From the NCBI RefSeq assembly GCF_036188265.1, contig NZ_CP108093.1, forward strand, positions 6,787,001-6,851,000: a stretch of DNA of 64,000 nt, in the 5' to 3' direction. Positions 1-7,370 of the stretch are shown here, piece after piece. This stretch comes from Streptomyces sp. NBC_00247 (GTDB lineage Bacteria > Actinomycetota > Actinomycetes > Streptomycetales > Streptomycetaceae). Under the pieces are notes generated by a model that was not told the DNA's origin, searched no databases, and saw nothing but the letters and a program-made list of their open reading frames with translations. Positions within the stretch are counted from its first letter, which is position 1. Every line of letters starts with the position of its first letter. Made by a program: the position numbers and the translations under genes.

Positions 1-354
1 GGCCAGGGTGCCGAAGGTCCCGGTGATGTTCGCGCACCCCTTGACCGCCCAGGAGCAGGCGTAGGTGTACGAGGCCCCGGAGTCCGCCTTGAAGTAGTAG
101 CGGATCTTGACCTGGGCGAGGGAGACGGACGCGCTGCCGGTATTGACAGCCTTGAACCAGGGTTCCGCCTGGTCGGAGCCGGTGGAGCTCTGGCGGTACT
201 GGATCGTCAACGGCTCGCCGGCCGCGGTGGCGGGAACGGCCGCCAGGGTGGCGCAGCCGAGGCCCGCCAGTGCGGTGGCGGCCAGTGCGACGCGGACGCG
301 GGAGACGCCGCGGCGGGGGGTGCGTGCTCTTCTGCTCGTGCTGGTGCTCGTCAC
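1..354 (-). CDS. Secreted CBM3 (cellulose-binding) protein, N-terminal part, truncated by window edge
   Basis: The 118 visible codons start at a GTG that shares the GTGA overlap with the stop of the upstream hexosaminidase gene, so translation is probably coupled. A GAGAGGAA ribosome site lies about 8 nt before it. Residues 1-45 form a secretion signal: an Arg-rich N-region, a hydrophobic core and an AxA-type end (PATAAG). After it comes the start of a family 3 carbohydrate-binding module, with the characteristic PWFKAVNTGS and VKIRYYF strands and aromatic residues expected for binding crystalline cellulose or chitin. What follows the CBM3 lies outside the window: it could be a catalytic domain or nothing. 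A secreted polysaccharide-binding product coupled to a cytoplasmic glycosidase and a sugar importer suggests one substrate-use unit. Confidence 0.85.
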   Translation of the reverse strand, partial: MTSTSTSRRARTPRRGVSRVRVALAATALAGLGCATLAAVPATAAGEPLTIQYRQSSTGSDQAEPWFKAVNTGSASVSLAQVKIRYYFKADSGASYTYACSWAVKGCANITGTFGTLA

Positions 355-1865
355 CTGGAATTCCTCTCGGGATGGTGGAGCGTGGAGGGACGGCTCGGCA
401 CGCCGAGGGTGTCGAGCCGGGTTCTGTGGTGGTCCAGCCGCGTCCGGAATCCGTCCCAGTCGCGGCCGCCGGACCAGGCGGTGTCGGCCAGGGCGCACAG
501 CCGGGGGAAGACGAGGTACTCGGCGTGCGCTGCGGTGGGCACGTACTCGGTCCACAACTGAGCCTGGGTTCCGAGGACTTGTGCGGAGTCCGCCGCGTCC
601 CAGTGGGCCGGCGCGGGGTCGGTGGCGTAGACGGTGGGCAGGTCCACGGAGAAGCCGGGCTGGCCCGGCGGCTCCTGCGGGTGCGTGGACTGCGGGTAGT
701 CCAGGTAGGTGGAGCGGTGCGGCGCCATGATGACCGGGTGGCCGTTGCGCGCGGCCGCGAGCCCGTGCTCCTGGTCCCGCCAGGCCAGTACGGTGAACGA
801 CTCCGGCAGGTCGTCCCCGTGCTCGGTCCAGCCGAGCGGGCGCCTGCCGTGCTCGGTCAGGAACGCCCCGACCCGCTCCATCAGCCAGCCGCGGAGCGCC
901 TCGGGGCCGGCCAGCCCTTCGTCCGCGACGCGCCGCAGCGCGGAGGGCGAGGTGCGCCACTCGCCGGTCGGGCACTCCTCGCCGCCGACATGGATGTACG
1001 GCGAGGGGAAGACCTCCATGACCTCGCCGAGTACGGTCCGGCAGAAGTCGAGGGCCTCGTCGTGGACGCCCAGGACGGTGTCGCACACGCCGTAGCGGTC
1101 CCAGACCTCCAGCCGCCTGTCCGGGAAGTTCCCGAGGTGCGGGTAGGCGGCGAGGGCGGCACGGACGTGACCGGGCATCTCGATCTCCGGGACGACGGTC
1201 ACCCCCCGGTCGGCGGCGTACGCCACCAGGTCCGTCAGCTCCCGGCGGGTGTACGCGCCCCCGTGCGGCACCCCACCGACCTCGGTGAGCCGGGGACAGG
1301 CGCCGACCGGCATCCGCCAGCCCTGGTCGTCGGTGAGGTGCAGGTGCAGCACGTTCAGCTTGTGGAGGGCGAGCAGGTCCGTGAAGCGCCGCAGGAACGA
1401 GACGGGCTGGAAGTGACGGGCCACGTCGAGCATCGCCCCGCGCCAGGCGAACCGCGGCACGTCCGTCGTCTCCAGGCAGGGGACCGACCACGGCGTGCCG
1501 CGCACCGGGGCGGCCGAGAGGACGGCGGGCGGGAGAAGCTGGCGGAGGGTCTGGACGCCGTGCAGCAGCCCCTCCGGCCGGGCCGCCCGCAGCAGGACGG
1601 CGTCCTCGCTGACGGTCAGTCCGTAGCCCTGGTCGCCGAGCCCGGTGAGCCCGGGGTCGAGGGCGAGGACGACCCGGCCGTCGTCCGCGAGGGGCAGGGG
1701 CAGCCCGGTCGCCGGGGCGAGCAGGGTACGCAGCAGCAGGGCGGCGGGCTCGGTGCCCGGGGTGGCGCGGATCGCCGTCGCGGCGTCGAAGGTGAACCGG
1801 CCCCGTCGCAGATGGAGCCGTAAGGGGCCCGGTACGAGGCCGAGACCGGTGGGGGGCATGGACAC
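351..1865 (-). CDS. GH20 beta-N-acetylhexosaminidase, cytoplasmic, with a TTA codon
   Basis: A 504-aa family 20 glycoside hydrolase that should remove terminal GlcNAc/GalNAc from imported chito-oligosaccharides. The N-terminal GH20b-like domain covers about residues 20-130 and the TIM barrel about 135-470. Family landmarks are HLHLTDDQGWR (174-184), the PEIEMPGH loop (226-233) and the catalytic pair at 296-297. That pair reads Glu-Glu (HVGGEECP), where the family normally has Asp-Glu. There is no signal peptide, so it acts inside the cell. The GTG start at 1865 has AGGAG about 5 nt upstream; the ATG at 1860 is an alternative. Codon 15 (1821-1823) is TTA, so translation may depend on the bldA tRNA. 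The gene follows the permease genes by 8 nt and overlaps the CBM3 gene by 4 nt, the dasABC-dasD-type arrangement. Confidence 0.93.
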   Translation of the reverse strand: MSMPPTGLGLVPGPLRLHLRRGRFTFDAATAIRATPGTEPAALLLRTLLAPATGLPLPLADDGRVVLALDPGLTGLGDQGYGLTVSEDAVLLRAARPEGLLHGVQTLRQLLPPAVLSAAPVRGTPWSVPCLETTDVPRFAWRGAMLDVARHFQPVSFLRRFTDLLALHKLNVLHLHLTDDQGWRMPVGACPRLTEVGGVPHGGAYTRRELTDLVAYAADRGVTVVPEIEMPGHVRAALAAYPHLGNFPDRRLEVWDRYGVCDTVLGVHDEALDFCRTVLGEVMEVFPSPYIHVGGEECPTGEWRTSPSALRRVADEGLAGPEALRGWLMERVGAFLTEHGRRPLGWTEHGDDLPESFTVLAWRDQEHGLAAARNGHPVIMAPHRSTYLDYPQSTHPQEPPGQPGFSVDLPTVYATDPAPAHWDAADSAQVLGTQAQLWTEYVPTAAHAEYLVFPRLCALADTAWSGGRDWDGFRTRLDHHRTRLDTLGVPSRPSTLHHPERNSR

Positions 1866-1873
1866 GGTTTCTC

Positions 1874-2719
1874 CTATCCCTTGACCGCGCCACCGGTCAT
1901 ACCGGTGGCGACCCGTCGCTGGAGAACGAGGAAGAGGACGAGGACGGGCAGCGCGAAGAGGGTGGAGGCGGCCATGGTGGCGCCCCAGTCGGTGCCGAAG
2001 ACGTTCGAGAACGAGGAGAGCCAGACGGGCAGGGTCCGGTCGTCCTGGTTCTTGATGATCAGCATGTTGGCGAAGGCGAACTCGTTCCAGGCGGTGATGA
2101 AGCCGAAGAGGGAGGTGGCGAGCAGCCCCGGCGCCAGCAGGGGGAAGGTGACCCGGCGGAAAGCGGCGGCCCGGGTACAGCCGTCCACCTGGGCCGCCTC
2201 CTCCAGTTCGGCGGGGATGGCGGAGAGGAAGCTCCGCAGGGTCACGATGGTGAACGGGAGCGTGATCATGAAGTAGACGAGGGTCAGGGTCGTGAGCCGG
2301 TCGAGCATGTCGGTGTCGCGGGCGATGACGTACATCGGGATCAGCAGCGCCTCCCAGGGGGCGACCTGCGCGACGAACACCATGAGGACGAAGCCCCGCC
2401 GGCCTCTCCAGCGCATCCGGGCCACCGCGAACGCCGCGCCGAGGGCGACGACGAGGGCCAGCAGCACGCAGCCGGTGGTGACGAGGAGGCTGTTGCGCCA
2501 GAACGACCAGAAGCCGTCGGCCGTCACCGCGTCGGAGAAGTGCTCCAGCGTCAGCGAGGTGGGCAGGAACACGGGTGTCTCGGCCTGGATGTCCGAGGTC
2601 GGCTTGAACGCGGTGAGGATCATCCAGTAGACGGGGAAGACGCTCAAGCCGAAGACGACCAGCGCCCCGGCCTTCAGGGGCAGCCCGCGCAGGACCACGC
2701 GGACGGGACGGGCGCTCAC
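1874..2719 (-). CDS. Sugar ABC transporter permease, MalG/DasC type
   Basis: A 281-aa inner-membrane permease of the carbohydrate-uptake CUT1 family. It has six predicted membrane spans and the cytoplasmic EAA loop (AELEEAAQVDGC, then FPLLAPG) that contacts the ATPase. The start is the GTG at 2719, which overlaps the stop of the upstream permease as GTGA; a longer in-frame reading exists but would cover the partner gene. No ATP-binding gene is present. Streptomyces CUT1 systems of this kind are normally powered by the shared ATPase MsiK encoded elsewhere, and I infer the same here. Confidence 0.93.
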   Translation of the reverse strand: MSARPVRVVLRGLPLKAGALVVFGLSVFPVYWMILTAFKPTSDIQAETPVFLPTSLTLEHFSDAVTADGFWSFWRNSLLVTTGCVLLALVVALGAAFAVARMRWRGRRGFVLMVFVAQVAPWEALLIPMYVIARDTDMLDRLTTLTLVYFMITLPFTIVTLRSFLSAIPAELEEAAQVDGCTRAAAFRRVTFPLLAPGLLATSLFGFITAWNEFAFANMLIIKNQDDRTLPVWLSSFSNVFGTDWGATMAASTLFALPVLVLFLVLQRRVATGMTGGAVKG

Positions 2720-3711
2720 AGCTCGGCCTCCTGACGGAACATCTGGCGGAAGTAGAGGATCAGCGCGCCGATCAGGACCAGCACCGTCAGGGTCGCCGCC
2801 GCGGCCCCGAGGTCGTAGCGGTGCAGGGACTGGGCGACCTGGTAGGCGTAGACGGGCAGGGTGGTGGTCGCGCCGCTCGGCCCGCCCTTGGTGACCGCCC
2901 AGATCTGCGCGAAGCACCGGAAGACCCAGATGACTTCCAGACTCAGCACCAGACCGAAGATCGGCCGCAGGACCGGCAGGGTGACGGAGCGGAAGATCCG
3001 CCAGCCGCCGGCCCCGTCGATCCGGGCGGACTCGAAGAGTTCGGCCGGGACCGTGGTCAGCGCGGAGTGCAGGGTGATGGCGACGAACGGCACCGACTGC
3101 CACACCACGAGCAGCACCAGGACGGTGAAGGCGGCCGTACCGTGCGCGAACCAGGAGTAGTCCTGGAAGGAGTCGAACCCCAGCCGGACCAGCACCCAGT
3201 TGACCACTCCGAGCCGGGAGGAGAAGAGCCACTGGAAGACCGTGGTGGTGGCGATCACCGGACTCGCCCAGGCGAGCACCAGCCCCACGAGGACCAGGGT
3301 CCGCATCCGCTTGCCGAGCCGTTGCAGCATCAGCGCGACGCCCGTGCCGATCACCATGATGAGCGTGACGTTGACCGTGGTCCACCAGAGGGTGCGCCGC
3401 GCCACCTGCCAGAACTCACCGTCCCGCAGGATCGCCGAGTAGTTCCCCAGGCCCGCGAAGTCCGCGTTCCCGCGGATCAGTTCCGCCATGCCGTAGTGCT
3501 GGAAGGAGATCAGCAGGTTGCGGGCGAGGGGATAGGCCAGCAGGAAGGCGAACCCGATCACGGTGGGCGCGATCAGCAGATACGGCCACAGGGTGGCCGG
3601 CACGCCGGCGCGACGTCCGCCCCGCCCGCGGGCCCGGGAAGCGTCCATAGGGGCGGTGGGGCCGGCCGGTACGGTCTTCGCCGTTTCGAGCCGGTCCGCG
3701 GTCCGCGTCAC
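2716..3711 (-). CDS. Sugar ABC transporter permease, MalF/DasB type
   Basis: A 331-aa permease that pairs with the adjacent MalG-type protein. After an Arg-rich cytoplasmic N-terminus of about 40 residues it has six predicted membrane spans beginning at WPYLLIAPTVIGFAF. The EAA loop reads AELFESARIDGAGGW followed by LPVLRPIF. The start is GTG at 3711, 28 nt after the binding-protein gene, and the end overlaps the next gene by 4 nt. The order of binding protein, MalF and MalG is the standard CUT1 operon order. Confidence 0.93.
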   Translation of the reverse strand: MTRTADRLETAKTVPAGPTAPMDASRARGRGGRRAGVPATLWPYLLIAPTVIGFAFLLAYPLARNLLISFQHYGMAELIRGNADFAGLGNYSAILRDGEFWQVARRTLWWTTVNVTLIMVIGTGVALMLQRLGKRMRTLVLVGLVLAWASPVIATTTVFQWLFSSRLGVVNWVLVRLGFDSFQDYSWFAHGTAAFTVLVLLVVWQSVPFVAITLHSALTTVPAELFESARIDGAGGWRIFRSVTLPVLRPIFGLVLSLEVIWVFRCFAQIWAVTKGGPSGATTTLPVYAYQVAQSLHRYDLGAAAATLTVLVLIGALILYFRQMFRQEAEL

Positions 3712-3739
3712 GCGCCCGCCCCCTCGATCGGTGTCCGGC

Positions 3740-4996
3740 TCACGGGTTGAGGGTCTTGCTGATGGCGTCGGACGCGGTCTTCGCCGCCTTCGCCGGGTCG
3801 GTCCCGGTGAGCACGGCCGTCATGTACTCCTTGACCGGGTTGGTCGCCTCGACGGCGGCCCACTCGGGGGAGTTGGGCGTGGCGCGCCCCTGCGCGGCGG
3901 CGGCAGCCATCGCCGCGTCGCCCTCGTCGTCCTTGAGCACACCGGCCAGGGACGTCCGGTTGGGCACGTAGCTCATGGTGCGGGCGAGTTCGGTCTGCTC
4001 CTTCTCCCCGGCGAGCGCCGCGATCACCTCGTACGCGGCCTTCTGGTGTGCCGAGGCGACCGGGACGATGAGGTCGGAGCCGCCGGTGAAGGTCGCCCCC
4101 GGCTTCCCGGCCGTCTTGCCGGGGATCGGGAAGAAGCCGAGCTTGCCCGCGAGCGCCGGGTTCGCCTGCTCCACGATCTTCGCGCCACCGGGCACGGCGA
4201 TGATCTGGGCGACGTCGCCCTTGGCGAAGACGTCCGCCTGGGGAGGCTTGGCCTCGTCGGAGTCCTTGGGCCCCTTGCCCAGAGCCTGGAGCCGCTTGTA
4301 GAACTCCATGCCCTTGAGCGCCTCGGGACTGTCGAGCGCGCCCCGCCAGGTGTTGCCGTCCTTCACCGCCAGCTCGCCGCCCTCCTCCCACACGAAGCCG
4401 GCCAGGGTGTACCAGTTCTGCCCGGGGAGGTAGATGCCCTGGGTGCCGCCCATGTCGAGCTTGCCGGTGGTCTCCAGCCACTCCTCGCGGGTCGTGGGCG
4501 GCGCGGTGACGCCGGCCTTCGCGAAGAGGTCCTTGTTGTAGATCACCACGCGGTTCGCCGCGTACCAGGGGATGCCGTACTGCTTCCCGTCGACCTTCCC
4601 CGGCTCGGCGAGGCCGGGCAGCCAGTCGGCCCCCTGCAAATCCGACACCTTGTCGCTGAGATCGAGCACGCCGCCGCTCTGTGCGTACTGCGCGACCTGG
4701 GTGTTCCCCACCTCCAGCACGTCCGGGGCGTCCTTGCTGGCGAGCGCGGCGGTGATCTTCTCGCCGATCCCGTCCCACTCCTGTATCTGGATGTCCAGGT
4801 CGGTTCCCTGGTGCTGGGTCTCGAAGTCCTTCTCGAACCGCTGGAGATAGGCGTCGGAGACGCTGTCCTTCATGATCCACACGGTGAGCGTGGCGGGTCC
4901 GTCCGACTGGTCGGACCCGGACGAGGAGCTGTCGCACGCGGTGAGCGCGCAGGTGGCCGCCAGGGCGACCGCGGTCGGGATGAAGCGGATCTTCAC
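3740..4996 (-). CDS. Extracellular sugar-binding lipoprotein (family 1 SBP)
   Basis: A 418-aa solute-binding lipoprotein that delivers a sugar to the two permeases. The N-terminus is a lipoprotein signal with lipobox LTAC, then a Ser/Gly/Asp-rich linker. I chose the GTG at 4996 over the upstream in-frame GTG at 5005 because GAGGTG sits 6 nt before it and the signal peptide is then of normal length. The MalE-like fold is supported by the IAVPGGAKIVEQANP and GGSDLIVP segments. Neighbours (DasR-like regulator, GH20 hexosaminidase) point to an amino-sugar disaccharide such as chitobiose, but the ligand cannot be read from the sequence. Confidence 0.92.
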   Translation of the reverse strand: MKIRFIPTAVALAATCALTACDSSSSGSDQSDGPATLTVWIMKDSVSDAYLQRFEKDFETQHQGTDLDIQIQEWDGIGEKITAALASKDAPDVLEVGNTQVAQYAQSGGVLDLSDKVSDLQGADWLPGLAEPGKVDGKQYGIPWYAANRVVIYNKDLFAKAGVTAPPTTREEWLETTGKLDMGGTQGIYLPGQNWYTLAGFVWEEGGELAVKDGNTWRGALDSPEALKGMEFYKRLQALGKGPKDSDEAKPPQADVFAKGDVAQIIAVPGGAKIVEQANPALAGKLGFFPIPGKTAGKPGATFTGGSDLIVPVASAHQKAAYEVIAALAGEKEQTELARTMSYVPNRTSLAGVLKDDEGDAAMAAAAAQGRATPNSPEWAAVEATNPVKEYMTAVLTGTDPAKAAKTASDAISKTLNP

Positions 4997-5015
4997 TGGA
5001 TTCACCTCGAATGGG

Positions 5016-5035
5016 AGTTGACCAATTGGTCAACT
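5016..5035. promoter_or_regulatory. Perfect 20-bp palindromic operator, probable GntR-family site
   Basis: The sequence AGTTGACCAATTGGTCAACT is its own reverse complement. It lies 19 nt upstream of the binding-protein start codon and about 150 nt from the divergent GntR-family gene, placing it at the operon promoter. The TGGTC/GACCA halves resemble those of the DasR (dre) site, but the centre differs (AATT instead of TAGA-like), so it may be specific for the adjacent regulator rather than for DasR. Confidence 0.8.
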
Positions 5036-5188
5036 GGGCAACGGCGTGGCTAGAAGGTGGCATAGACCAGTGATGACGTCAACCCTCGAAGTAATAAGGG
5101 CAGTTGGGTGCGTTGTAGACTCCGGGGTGCTCCATTCATCACTTACCACCGAACCAGTTGCCGACGAAGAGGCGGAAAGGTCAGATCC

Positions 5189-6022
5189 ATGCAGAACAGC
5201 TCCTCAGGCTCAGGTGGCGTACTCAAACGGGAGCGGGTCCGTGAGCACCTCCTCGGTCTGATCGAGGTGCGGCGGCCCGGGGACGCCATCCCCTCGGAGC
5301 GCACGCTCAGCGCGGAACTCGGTGTGTCCCGCCCCACGTTGCGGGCGGCGGTGGACGAACTCGTCGCCACCGGGCAGCTCGTACGGGAGCACGGGCGCGG
5401 CATGTTCGTGGCCCCGGCCAAGATCACCCAGGAACTCGTCTCGGACGACGCGGCCTTCGTGGTGCCCCGGGCGGCCGGTACCTGGTCCAGCAGACTCCTG
5501 CAGCTCGACACGATCCGTGCCGGAGCGCGCATCGGCCGCAAGCTGCGGGTGTCACCCGCCGCCGAGGTGCTCTACATAGCCCGCCTGCGGCTGGTCGACG
5601 GCTCGCCGATGGCGATCGAGCACCTGCACATCCCGGCGGAGCTCGTCCCCTCCCTCACCCCGCAGGAGCTGGAGGCGGGGGACCTCTACGACCACCTGCG
5701 CGAGCACCACCACGTCCACGTCGACCAGGCGGTCCAGTCCATCGAGCCGACCGTCATCAACGAGGCCGAGGCCGCGGTCCTCGACATGCCGGTACTCTCG
5801 CCCGCCCTGCTGATCGAGCGACTCACCACCGACACGGCGGGCCGGCCCGTCGAGTACGTGCACTCCCTCTACCGGGGCGACCGCTACCGGATCGTCTCCC
5901 GGCTGGCGCTGGGGACCTCCGCCCCGCGTCCGGGGTCCGAGGGGCACCATCCGGGAATCCCTCCGGGGGACTTCGCGCACGGAGACATCATCACCTCGTC
6001 CACGACGGGGGACGCCCACTGA
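5189..6022 (+). CDS. GntR/HutC-family (DasR-like) transcriptional regulator
   Basis: A 277-aa repressor-type protein. A winged helix covers about residues 12-75, with the GntR signature GDAIPSERTLSAELGVSRPT and the wing residues REHGRGMFV. The UTRA ligand-binding domain covers about 95-250 and ends VEYVHSLYRGDRYRIVSRL, very like DasR. In DasR this domain binds phosphorylated amino sugars. The start ATG has GGAAAGG 8 nt upstream; a longer reading to 5108 would add an Arg/Cys-rich stretch not typical of the family. It is divergent from the sugar ABC operon, with a perfect palindrome in between. A 35-residue low-complexity C-terminal tail is unusual. I infer local control of the operon; it may be a paralogue, not DasR itself. 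Confidence 0.93.
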   Translation: MQNSSSGSGGVLKRERVREHLLGLIEVRRPGDAIPSERTLSAELGVSRPTLRAAVDELVATGQLVREHGRGMFVAPAKITQELVSDDAAFVVPRAAGTWSSRLLQLDTIRAGARIGRKLRVSPAAEVLYIARLRLVDGSPMAIEHLHIPAELVPSLTPQELEAGDLYDHLREHHHVHVDQAVQSIEPTVINEAEAAVLDMPVLSPALLIERLTTDTAGRPVEYVHSLYRGDRYRIVSRLALGTSAPRPGSEGHHPGIPPGDFAHGDIITSSTTGDAH

Positions 6023-6157
6023 GCCCGCCGGGTGTTCCGGCACGGCAGGGGCGGGCGGGGGTGGCGGGACGCACCTGTAAGCCATTCAGGGGCGCGCGTT
6101 GTATCCACTCGCTCACCCTGCGTGGCGTCGGCGGTTGATCGCCCATAGCTTCGGCTC

Positions 6158-7336
6158 ATGAGAACAAAACACATGAAATGCCTGGCGGGCGTCACGGCCG
6201 TCACGGCAACCGTCCTGGGGCTCTCGGCCGTTCCCACGGCAGCGTCCGGACACCACGAACACGTGGTGCACCCAGGAGAATCGATCCAGGAGGCGGTCGA
6301 CGCCGCCCGCCCCGGCGACACCGTCGTCGTCCTGCCCGGCACCTACCGCGAGAGTGTGCTGATCACCACGCCGGGCCTGACGCTGCGCGGAACGGGCGAG
6401 CGTACGGTTCTCGCACCCCAGGCGGCCGGGACATCCGCCGAGGCACCCGCCGGGACATCCGCCGAGGCGCCCGCCGGGACGACGCCCGCCAAGACCACAC
6501 AGGGAGCTCCCGCCGCCGCCAAGGGGCCGAGGGCGGTCAACGCGTGTGCGGCGGGCGGCAACGGCGTCTGCGTCGTGGGTACCGAGAAGAACCCCGTCGA
6601 CGGCGTCCGGATCCGCGCGCTCACCGTCACCGGCTTCACCAAGAACGGAGTCTGGGCGTCCCGGACCGACGGGCTCTCCGTCCGCAGGGTGACCGCCCGG
6701 GACAACGGGACCTGGGGCATCGCCCAGGAGCACTCGACCCGCGCCGACATCAGGCGCAACACCGCCACCGGCAACGGCGACGCGGGAATCTTCGTCGCGA
6801 ACGCGGTCAACGAGGAGGGCGGAGCCACGGACACCGGCGGGACGACCATCGCGGACAACGCGGTGAGCGGCAACCGCATCGGCGTCACCGTACGTCGGGT
6901 CAGGAACCTCCTGATCGACGACAACACCATCACCGGCAACTGCAGCGGGATCTTCGTCGTGGGCGACGAGTCCAAGCCCGCGGCCGGTGCGATGACGATC
7001 AGCGGCAACCGCATCGTGAAGAACAACAAGCTCTGCGCGGCGACCCCGCGCCTCTCGGCGATCCAGGGGTCCGGCATCGTCCTGACCGGCAGCGAGAGCA
7101 CGGTGGTGCGGTCCAACGTCATCCAGGACAACGCGGGCTCCACCGACTTCTCCGGCGGCATCCTGCTCCTCAAGAGCTTCGTGGGCGCCCTCAACACCGA
7201 CAACACCGTCCAGGACAACCTCGTGAGCGGCAACAGCCCGGCCGATCTCGCCGACCGCGACACCTCGGGCACCGGCAACACCTTCGTCGGCAACACCTGC
7301 GCCACCTCCGTACCGGCCGGGATGTGCGCCGAATGA
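6158..7336 (+). CDS. Secreted right-handed beta-helix (pectin-lyase-fold) protein
   Basis: A 392-aa exported protein with a signal peptide (about residues 1-29, ending TAASG) followed by a parallel beta-helix. The helix starts with the NosD-like IQEAVDAARPGDTVVVLPGTY motif and continues with repeated short turns such as ITGNCSGIFVVG and VQDNLVSGN. Proteins of this type bind or cleave polysaccharides, but I see no catalytic signature that fixes an activity. A 24-bp tandem duplication at 6428-6475 encodes a repeated GTSAEAPA linker. The ribosome site is weak for both the ATG at 6158 and the in-frame ATG at 6173. The gene ends 34 nt before the methyltransferase, so co-transcription is likely. 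Confidence 0.8.
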   Translation: MRTKHMKCLAGVTAVTATVLGLSAVPTAASGHHEHVVHPGESIQEAVDAARPGDTVVVLPGTYRESVLITTPGLTLRGTGERTVLAPQAAGTSAEAPAGTSAEAPAGTTPAKTTQGAPAAAKGPRAVNACAAGGNGVCVVGTEKNPVDGVRIRALTVTGFTKNGVWASRTDGLSVRRVTARDNGTWGIAQEHSTRADIRRNTATGNGDAGIFVANAVNEEGGATDTGGTTIADNAVSGNRIGVTVRRVRNLLIDDNTITGNCSGIFVVGDESKPAAGAMTISGNRIVKNNKLCAATPRLSAIQGSGIVLTGSESTVVRSNVIQDNAGSTDFSGGILLLKSFVGALNTDNTVQDNLVSGNSPADLADRDTSGTGNTFVGNTCATSVPAGMCAE

Positions 7337-7370
7337 CCAACCACCCCCGCGCCAGGAGGAACGAGACGGC

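Noticed and set aside
4997..5063. Longer start for the binding protein (to 5005 or beyond)
   Set aside because: It would run into the promoter and operator; the GTG at 4996 has a well-placed ribosome site and gives a normal lipoprotein signal.
3708..5063. A 451-aa minus-strand frame overlapping the binding-protein gene
   Set aside because: Arg/Gly-rich shadow frame; the lipobox and SBP fold are in the other frame.
6428..6475. Tandem 24-bp repeat as a CRISPR-like or regulatory repeat
   Set aside because: Only two in-frame copies within a coding linker; a simple duplication.
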